Part shown: in pieces, positions 58,194-64,000 of the stretch
How the letters are laid out: the number at the start of each line of letters is the position of its first letter
Position numbering within the stretch: the stretch's first letter is position 1
NCBI RefSeq assembly: GCF_001612635.1
Contig: NZ_BDAV01000006.1
Span: forward strand, 496,001 to 560,000
Direction of reading: 5' to 3'
Source: Nocardia africana NBRC 100379
GTDB lineage: Bacteria; Actinomycetota; Actinomycetes; Mycobacteriales; Mycobacteriaceae
DNA length: 64,000 nucleotides
The notes under the pieces: generated by a model
Databases searched by the model: none
Told to the model about the DNA's origin: nothing
What the model saw: only the letters and a program-made list of their open reading frames with translations
Program-made: the position numbers and the translations under genes

Positions 58194-59897
58194 TCAGTCG
58201 GCACCAGGACCACCTACCTGCGGGGCCGTGATCGCCAGTCTATCGCCTGCCGCCGCCGGGGGCGCCGGATTGTCGTAATAGCGGGTCTCGCCGCGAGGCT
58301 CGATCAGATCCACCCGCACCGTGCGCATCGGAATGCTGACATCCACGGACGTCGCGGTGACCTGGTTGATCGCCAGATCCACGGATCGGCGACGCGAGGT
58401 ACCCGGATCGTTGATGGTCACGGTGGTGTGCGCGGACGAGGCACGCGGTGACATCTGGTCGAACACCGCGATGGTGGCCGGCGCGCCGGTGGTGCCGCCG
58501 TCCCCGTCGGTGTGCCCGGATTCGGCCGCCAGTCGCAGCGAGGAGGGGTCGCCGACCGCCGACACCAGCTGCGACCAGCGGTGCGGCCGCGCCGAATGCA
58601 CTTCGACGTCGGCGCCGACCACCATGGCGCGCAGCACGATCTGCTGGGCCACCGGCAGATCCGCGTGCACATCGATGGTGCGGCGGCGCGGGTTGTAGCG
58701 CGCCGGGTCGAACAGCGGCAGGGCCAGGGCGTGCTGCGGCCGGCCGCTGATCGATCCGAGAATCTGCCCGTTGGGTCCGATGGTGATCGGCAGCTCCGCC
58801 AGCAGCTCCGGGGAGGCGATGTCGTTGCCGGTGTCGTCGGGCGGCAGCGCGGATACCGGGGTTCCGGTCGGCAGTGTCGCCAGCAGGGCGGTCGACTGCC
58901 GTCCGCCGAGCCGCCGCAGATAATCGACCGGCGCCGAGGTGACCGGTGGACCGACATAGCGCACGATTCCGCGCGGTCCGAGCGCGCCGCCGGCCAGGCT
59001 GACCACGAGGGTGGTCCGGCCGCGATTCCAATTCCAGCAATCGTCGAGGCCCGCACCGTGCAGCCGGGTCCAGTCGATGGAGAAGCTGGTCACGCAACGT
59101 CCGGAGGCCGGGGATTCCAGTTGCCCCCAGCGCTCCCGCAGCTCCGCCGGTTCGACCCCGGCGTGCAGCAACCGGGTCGCCTCCCGCAAGGCGTCCGCGG
59201 GCAGCGCGTGCGCCGAGATACCCCGCTCCCGCAGCCGTGACGCGATCCGATGTGCCGCGGTGGCAAGGGCTTTCGGACCCGTGACCTCGACCGGGCCGCG
59301 GCGGGCCAGCGCGGCCAGATTGCGCTGCTGGTCCAAGCGCAGCACCAGCCAGGTCATCCGCTCCCCCACCACCGGATGGGTGCCGATCAACTGGTCGTAG
59401 AGCATGCTGTAGCTGGTGGCCGGGCGGACCCGCTGGCCGGTGGTCACGATGTCGATATCGACGGCGATCCCGTACTGATCCAGCATCGACATCAGCGTGT
59501 CGATCGGTACGACGTCCTCGGTGTAGAGCGTCTCCTCACCGATCACGGTGGGCAGGTCCAGGTCGGGCGCCAGCTGGATCATCGCGACCAGCGTCGATTC
59601 GTCGGTGTGGATACCGCACACTCCGGCGGCGACCTCCACATCGTGGATCTCGCGGGGCCGGGCCCGCTCCCGGGCCCGCGCCGCCATACCGGCCCGGTAC
59701 GAGCACCAGTCCAGGAACCAGCGCACCGCGGTACGCCCGTCGACGCGGACCAGTACCGCGGTCGCCATCGCCACCACCACCAGCGGACCCACCCACAGCG
59801 GTGCGCGCCCCCACACACCGACCAGCACGAAACTGGCGGCGATCGAAGCCGTCACGATCGGTCCGCCCTCCGGACTACCGATTCGGATGTTCGCCAC
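58194..59897 (-). CDS. eccE: Type VII secretion component EccE
   Basis: The product is 567 residues from GTG 59897, 2 bp after the mycP stop; the frame runs further upstream only across mycP. Two N-terminal TM helices (PIVTASIAASFVLVGVWGRA; PLWVGPLVVVAMATAVLVRV) are followed by the EccE signature RPREIHDVEVAAGVCGIHTDESTLVAMIQLAPDLDLP (in parts) and RMTWLVLRLDQQRNLAALARRGP (E-R-M-T...). It is longer than mycobacterial EccE proteins because of a C-terminal extension of over 100 residues. EccE sits at the periphery of the ESX membrane complex with EccB, EccC and EccD. Confidence 0.9.
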   Translation of the reverse strand: MANIRIGSPEGGPIVTASIAASFVLVGVWGRAPLWVGPLVVVAMATAVLVRVDGRTAVRWFLDWCSYRAGMAARARERARPREIHDVEVAAGVCGIHTDESTLVAMIQLAPDLDLPTVIGEETLYTEDVVPIDTLMSMLDQYGIAVDIDIVTTGQRVRPATSYSMLYDQLIGTHPVVGERMTWLVLRLDQQRNLAALARRGPVEVTGPKALATAAHRIASRLRERGISAHALPADALREATRLLHAGVEPAELRERWGQLESPASGRCVTSFSIDWTRLHGAGLDDCWNWNRGRTTLVVSLAGGALGPRGIVRYVGPPVTSAPVDYLRRLGGRQSTALLATLPTGTPVSALPPDDTGNDIASPELLAELPITIGPNGQILGSISGRPQHALALPLFDPARYNPRRRTIDVHADLPVAQQIVLRAMVVGADVEVHSARPHRWSQLVSAVGDPSSLRLAAESGHTDGDGGTTGAPATIAVFDQMSPRASSAHTTVTINDPGTSRRRSVDLAINQVTATSVDVSIPMRTVRVDLIEPRGETRYYDNPAPPAAAGDRLAITAPQVGGPGAD

Positions 59898-59899
59898 GC

Positions 59900-61258
59900 T
59901 CAACGGCGTCTCCCGATCACCGTGCCGGCGTAGCTCGCCCCCACCCCCGCCGCGATCGCGACGAGAATGACGATGCCTGCCACGATCGCCGGGCGGCGGT
60001 CGGCCGCGCGCGCGGGCGGCGGCACGACGAGTTCGGTGGAGCGGAACAGGCCCGCCGGTTGCCGCGGTGCGGTCCGAAGACTCAGTGCCGCAAGCGGATC
60101 GATCATGCCCGCACCGACCGTGTTGTCGATGCCACGGGCCGGTGCGTGCGCACTGGCCTGCAGGCGCGCGGCGATCTCCCGAGGCGTCTCGTTGGGATAG
60201 CGCGAACGCAGCAACGCCGCCACCCCGCTCACGTAGGCCGCCGCGAACGAGGCGCCGCCGACGGCGACCAGTTTGTCGGGTGCGCCGACGCCGTTGATCA
60301 GGCCGCCACCGCCCGGTCCGAGCGATTCGATCCCGGTGCCGGGCGCGGCGACCGAAACCCAGGGTCCGGCAAGCGAATCCGCCATCGGGGCGCCGGTGGC
60401 CGTGGTGAATCCGACGGTCAGCACATCCGGTCCGAACCACCCGGGCGTCGAGATCGTCTGCACCGCACCCCAGTTCCGGGAGTCGCGCGGACGGCTCGGA
60501 TCGATCGGCGGGTTCTGCTGACACCCCGAGGTGCCGGTGTTGCCGGCTCCGGCCACGACGAGCGCGCCGCGCACATGCACGGCGAATCCGATGGCCGCCG
60601 AGAGCATCGACTGATCGATTTTCGAATCCGCGGGCACACAGATCGGCAACGACACCGTGATCACCCCGGCACCGAGATTCGCCGCGTGGGTGATGGCGCG
60701 GGCCATGTTCCGCAGCTCACGGGCGGGAGCTTGGGTGGCCTCGTCGCCCTGCGGCTGTTCCGGGCTGAAGGCGCCCGACCGGTAGCGGATCGACACCAGT
60801 CTGGCATCCGGTGCGACACCGCTGAATCCGTCGGCGGAATCCGCTGTGGCACCGATGATTCCAGCGACAAGCGTGCCGTGCGCATCGCAGTCCGAGAGCC
60901 CGTCGCCACCGGCGGACACGTAGTCGCCACCACCGCTGAGATTGGGCAGCCGGGGGTTGGGACCGACACCGGTATCGACGATCGCGACGGTGACCCCGCC
61001 GCCACGGCTCAGCGCTCGCGCCTGGCGCAGATCCAGGGCCTGTTCGGGTGGGGGCGTCTGTTTGACGTCGCTGTTGGGCAGCAGGCCGACGGCCAGGCAG
61101 CCCTTGTCCTGTTTGGTCGGCACCTCGGGTCCGGGCGGACCGTCCGGCGGTGCCGCGCCGACCACCACATCCGGCGGGTCCAACGCGGCGGCCGGCCCGG
61201 CACCCAACAGGAGGAGCACCGCGACCAGCGCCGTGCTCGCGGATCGGATCGCACGCAT
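59900..61258 (-). CDS. mycP: Mycosin, subtilisin-like ESX protease
   Basis: The product is 452 residues, ATG 61258. A signal peptide (1-25) precedes the catalytic fold. The triad is D95 (VAIVDTGVGPN), H127 (DCDAHGTLVAG) and S337 (GGASFAAAYVSG), with oxyanion N240 (VAGAGNTG). The usual GTSxAAP motif reads GASFAAA. A C-terminal TM helix (AIVAGIVILVAIAAGVGASYAG) anchors it in the membrane. Mycosins are essential for stability of the ESX complex and cleave some secreted partners. Its ATG overlaps the eccD stop by one base and its stop meets the eccE GTG, showing tight coupling. Confidence 0.96.
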   Translation of the reverse strand: MRAIRSASTALVAVLLLLGAGPAAALDPPDVVVGAAPPDGPPGPEVPTKQDKGCLAVGLLPNSDVKQTPPPEQALDLRQARALSRGGGVTVAIVDTGVGPNPRLPNLSGGGDYVSAGGDGLSDCDAHGTLVAGIIGATADSADGFSGVAPDARLVSIRYRSGAFSPEQPQGDEATQAPARELRNMARAITHAANLGAGVITVSLPICVPADSKIDQSMLSAAIGFAVHVRGALVVAGAGNTGTSGCQQNPPIDPSRPRDSRNWGAVQTISTPGWFGPDVLTVGFTTATGAPMADSLAGPWVSVAAPGTGIESLGPGGGGLINGVGAPDKLVAVGGASFAAAYVSGVAALLRSRYPNETPREIAARLQASAHAPARGIDNTVGAGMIDPLAALSLRTAPRQPAGLFRSTELVVPPPARAADRRPAIVAGIVILVAIAAGVGASYAGTVIGRRR

Positions 61259-62784
61259 CAGATCTCTCGCATAGCGGTGTAGATGCCCATGATCCAGAAC
61301 GCGATCACCGGGACGATCACGATCAGGGCGTACTCGATCAGATCGATGACGCGGCGGGTCACCGGCGACAGGCGCGTACCGGGAAGCCGGAGCGCCGCGA
61401 CGCAGGCCGCGACCGCGGCGGCCACCGCGAGGAGTACGACCACCAGCCGGGCCGCCGGAGTGTGATAGGCGCCGACCAGTACGAACCCGAGGCCGGTCAG
61501 AGTGACCGCGGCAGCCGAGACCAGCGCGAGAGCCTGCACACGATCCGGGAACCAGCGCGAGCGCAGCACCAGAATTCCGGCGACCGCCACGGACAACACG
61601 ATCTCGCGGATCCCGCCCGGACTCGCCGCCGCGGTGACGACCGTCGCCACCGACAGCAGTACCGCGACCGCGGCCATCAGTCCCCGCAGGCTGGTCACGG
61701 CCAGCCGGGCACGGGCCTCGATCCCGGAATGGGCCCGGCGCCGGTCGCGCTCGTCCTGTTCGTCGAGTTCGGGATCGGCCTCCCGGGCCGCCTCGGCGTC
61801 GAAGATGTCGGTCAGGGTCGACGGCGACACCTCGCTGCCCGGGTCGGGCAGGTCCGGAGGACGGATGCGTGCGATCACGACCGCCAGCCGGGGCGCGGCC
61901 GTCAACACGATCAGGCCGGCGAAGACGAGTCCGGCGGTGACCTGGCGCAGCGCGAGGTCGAGATAGGTGGCCGGCACCGCGGCCGCGGTGATCACCACAC
62001 CCAGCACGGTGACCGACATCAGGGTGGCGATCCCGAAACGGGTCACGCGCATCATGGTCGCGGCCGACACCGCGGCCACCACGGCCCCGGCGGCGATATT
62101 GGCCGCGGCGAACGCGCCCGGCTCGCCGTAGGCGGGCGGGACGAGCATCGCGCCACCGGCGGACAGCAGCGGCACGGCCGACAGCGCCAGGCCCAGCGAG
62201 ATGCCCAGCGCCACGCGCCGACCGCGCACGACCAGCGCCGCCACCCAGTAGGCCACGCCGAGCAAGAGGGCGGGCAGACCGCACCACCACACCGAGCCCG
62301 TCTCGGTCCACGACCACGCCAGCATGCCGGCCGCCGCGGCCGCACTCACGCCCAGAGCGCTGACGCCCACGATCGCGATGGTGCCGCGGTCGAATTCGGC
62401 GAATTCGCGTTCGTTGATCATCGCCAGGGCGTCGGTGATGTCCTCGACGACCGGGGTGAACATCTCCGCCGACTCCACCGCGGTGAGCATGAGCACCGTG
62501 CCGTCGACCACGTCGTGGTCGGCCAGACTGCGCCACCGGGGAATCGGCGGCTCACCGGGCCGAGCGAGACTCCACTGGCCGCTGGGCGGGGTGAAATCCA
62601 CGTTCTCGTCGTCGATCGCGCGCGCCAGGACGCCGAGCAGATCGTCGATGAACGTCTCGATGGTGAATTTGGTCGGTACCACCACATCGACCTGATAGGT
62701 GGCGACCATGATCGCGATCCGGGCCCGCGCCACCTCGGCCGTGGGCGCGGCCGCCGCGGGGGCGGTCGCGTAGGCAGCGGTCAT
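61258..62784 (-). CDS. eccD: Type VII secretion membrane component EccD
   Basis: The product is 508 residues from ATG 62784 (GTG 62790 is also possible). The N-terminal ubiquitin-like domain (RIAIMVATYQVDVVVPTKFTIETFIDDLLGVLARAID, in parts; HDVVDGTVLMLTAVES) is followed by 11 hydrophobic segments. A cytosolic loop rich in acidic residues (DAEAAREADPELDEQDERDRRR) lies between TM6 and TM7. EccD forms the membrane pore scaffold of the ESX translocon. The ATG overlaps the stop of the EspI-like gene (ATGA). Confidence 0.96.
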   Translation of the reverse strand: MTAAYATAPAAAAPTAEVARARIAIMVATYQVDVVVPTKFTIETFIDDLLGVLARAIDDENVDFTPPSGQWSLARPGEPPIPRWRSLADHDVVDGTVLMLTAVESAEMFTPVVEDITDALAMINEREFAEFDRGTIAIVGVSALGVSAAAAAGMLAWSWTETGSVWWCGLPALLLGVAYWVAALVVRGRRVALGISLGLALSAVPLLSAGGAMLVPPAYGEPGAFAAANIAAGAVVAAVSAATMMRVTRFGIATLMSVTVLGVVITAAAVPATYLDLALRQVTAGLVFAGLIVLTAAPRLAVVIARIRPPDLPDPGSEVSPSTLTDIFDAEAAREADPELDEQDERDRRRAHSGIEARARLAVTSLRGLMAAVAVLLSVATVVTAAASPGGIREIVLSVAVAGILVLRSRWFPDRVQALALVSAAAVTLTGLGFVLVGAYHTPAARLVVVLLAVAAAVAACVAALRLPGTRLSPVTRRVIDLIEYALIVIVPVIAFWIMGIYTAMREI

Positions 62785-64000
62785 CGCCACCCTCCGCGTT
62801 CGCCGCCGGCCATCGGCGAACCGGGGAAGCCGTCGGCCAGGGCGGCGGCGAGTTCCTCGAACGCCAGGGCCGTATCCTCGTCGAGCAATCGGAGATCGAT
62901 CTCGCCGCCCTCGGACAGATGTGCGTCGTAGGGCAGTTCGAAGGTGGGCCGCTGAGCAGTGGCGAAGAGCTTTTCGATCTGGTCGACCTCGACCGTCGGC
63001 TTGACCGGGTGGTGGTGGACGATCGCGACGATCGATTTGGCGATCAAATGTTGCATCCCATGCGAATTCAGCCAGTTGAGGGTGGCGACCGCGCCCTTCA
63101 CCCCGCCCACGGTCGCGGGCGTGACGACCAGAACCGCGTCACTGGTGTTCAATACGCTCCCGGTCGCCGAATCCAGAACTCCGGTACCACAATCCACGAG
63201 CATCAGGTTGTAGTGGCGGCGCAGGATCTCGACGGCGGCGGAGTATTCACCACCCGAGAGCGCCTCGACCGATTCCGTATTCCACGGCGAGGCCACCACG
63301 GCCAGGTCGGCATCGTTGATCGAGGTGAACGAGTGAACCGCCGAGAACGCCTCGAGATTCGGTGAGCGAACCAGATCCCGCAGCGTCAAACCGTAGGGAT
63401 GCGGCCGGGTCCGGGTCGGCAGATCGCCGAAGTCGGGATTCGCGTCGATCGCCACCACCCGGTCCGGGCGCAGGCGAGCGAAGGTGGAACCGAGTGCAGC
63501 GGTCACCGTGGTGCGGCCGACGCCGCCCTTCACGCTGATCACCGCGATCTGATAGGTGCTGTTGAGCTGACGGCGGATACGGCCACGGCGATCCTGTTTG
63601 CGTTGTTCGGACGGCGACAGACCGAGATTGAAGCCGACCTTGTTCAGCGCACCCCGCACTCCGCTGGTGGATTTGAGCTGCGCGCGATGGGCCGCGGCGA
63701 TATCGGCCAGCAGTTCCGCGGAAGTCAATGCGGCGGGCAGGATCTCGACGCGCTCGGAGTTCTGCACACCGCGCTCGACGCGCTCCGGTACCCGGGAGGC
63801 GGCCGATGCACCGGACGACGGCGTCGCGGAGTAGGGAGTCGGCGCGGCGGTGTGCGGTGAGGTCGCCGTCTGCTGCCACGTCGCCGGCGCGGCCTGGGTG
63901 GCGGAATGCCAACCGGCAGCGGCGGTTTCGGCCGCCGGTGGGGCAGCCTGCGACGCCGCGGTGTCCGTGGTGGTCGCGTGCGCTTCCGGCCGCGCCGCCG
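62781..64000 (-). CDS. EspI/MinD-like ESX ATPase (5' end outside window)
   Basis: The frame is open from the stop at 62781 to the window edge (about 407 residues visible; a GTG at 63767 is an internal alternative). The visible N-terminal part is Ala/Pro/Thr-rich, as in EspI. The MinD-type ATPase core has VISVKGGVGRTTVTAALGST, VVAIDANPDFGDLPTRT, LMLVDCGTGVLDSATGSVL and VLVVTPATVGGVKGA. The signature first Lys is present but the usual second P-loop Lys (KT) is Arg. EspI/MinD-like proteins accompany ESX-1 and ESX-2 loci and may respond to ATP level. Genes eccD, mycP and eccE follow with overlapping junctions. Confidence 0.9.
   Translation of the reverse strand, partial: AARPEAHATTTDTAASQAAPPAAETAAAGWHSATQAAPATWQQTATSPHTAAPTPYSATPSSGASAASRVPERVERGVQNSERVEILPAALTSAELLADIAAAHRAQLKSTSGVRGALNKVGFNLGLSPSEQRKQDRRGRIRRQLNSTYQIAVISVKGGVGRTTVTAALGSTFARLRPDRVVAIDANPDFGDLPTRTRPHPYGLTLRDLVRSPNLEAFSAVHSFTSINDADLAVVASPWNTESVEALSGGEYSAAVEILRRHYNLMLVDCGTGVLDSATGSVLNTSDAVLVVTPATVGGVKGAVATLNWLNSHGMQHLIAKSIVAIVHHHPVKPTVEVDQIEKLFATAQRPTFELPYDAHLSEGGEIDLRLLDEDTALAFEELAAALADGFPGSPMAGGERGGWR

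Noticed and set aside
58194..60524. 776-residue version of eccE
   Set aside because: The first 209 residues overlap mycP in another frame. GTG 59897 starts the two-TM EccE head.
59900..62536. Much longer version of mycP extending over eccD
   Set aside because: The extension is an Arg/Gly-rich shadow of eccD. The ATG at 61258 begins a clear signal peptide and overlaps the eccD stop by one base.

Overview
The window is very GC-rich (about 68-70 %), has almost no intergenic waste, and uses many GTG starts. Its gene content is typical of Corynebacteriales: a fadE24-fadE23 pair behind hisN, PknG, the 180-kDa-class NAD-glutamate dehydrogenase, and an ESX (type VII secretion) locus with EccD, mycosin and EccE. 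A Nocardia chromosome, or a close relative such as Rhodococcus, is the best fit. No rRNA, tRNA, CRISPR array or complete insertion sequence was seen. Both ends cut genes: an MscS channel on the left and an EspI/MinD-like ESX ATPase on the right.

Layout. 0-5.5 kb: mscS and prfB on the minus strand, an XRE/MmyB-type regulator divergent from an FMN reductase, a 3-alpha-HSD-like SDR and hisN. 5.5-8.5 kb: a double palindromic operator followed by fadE24-fadE23. 8.5-16 kb: a toxin-like accessory island. It holds a 1649-residue modular protein (WXG/CpnT-like head, HopA1-like domain, about 44 GY[D/N]xx pentads, Gly-Ser tail) and a 557-residue WXG protein with a degenerate zincin domain. Divergent from these is a small unknown gene plus a YbaB-family gene. 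16-19.7 kb: two paralogous acyl-CoA synthetases. 19.8-24.2 kb: a copper-type membrane and exported cluster (Met-rich TM protein, PepSY-TM protein, glycine-zipper exported protein, YcnI). 24.3-27.5 kb: LhgO and a sodium:solute symporter with its small partner. 27.7-30.4 kb: a translationally coupled trio of pyruvoyl arginine decarboxylase, GNAT-like protein and membrane diguanylate cyclase.

30.4-45.2 kb is a patchwork of regulators and enzymes: MerR/F420 oxidoreductase, a PAS-GGDEF protein, MerR/metallo-beta-lactamase-fold hydrolase, a class V aminotransferase, two overlapping LuxR-type ATPases, a RibD-like reductase, an exported protein and another MerR. 45.2-55.9 kb is a nitrogen/glutamate block: pknG, an amino-acid permease, an SPFH zinc-ribbon protein and NAD-GDH. 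55.9-64 kb, all on the minus strand, is an ESX locus read from the right edge: espI-like ATPase, eccD, mycP, eccE, an EspR-like regulator, a discoidin-like membrane protein and a zinc-ribbon membrane protein.

Three observations stand out. First, the WXG/HopA1/pentad-repeat protein and its pseudo-zincin partner look like an undescribed ESX-dependent effector pair. Second, a nearly invariant 26-bp inverted repeat lies 42-65 bp upstream of three minus-strand genes (an exported protein, the amino-acid permease and the NAD-GDH), which suggests a local regulon. Third, about 350 bp inside gdh has a codon usage quite unlike the rest of the gene.
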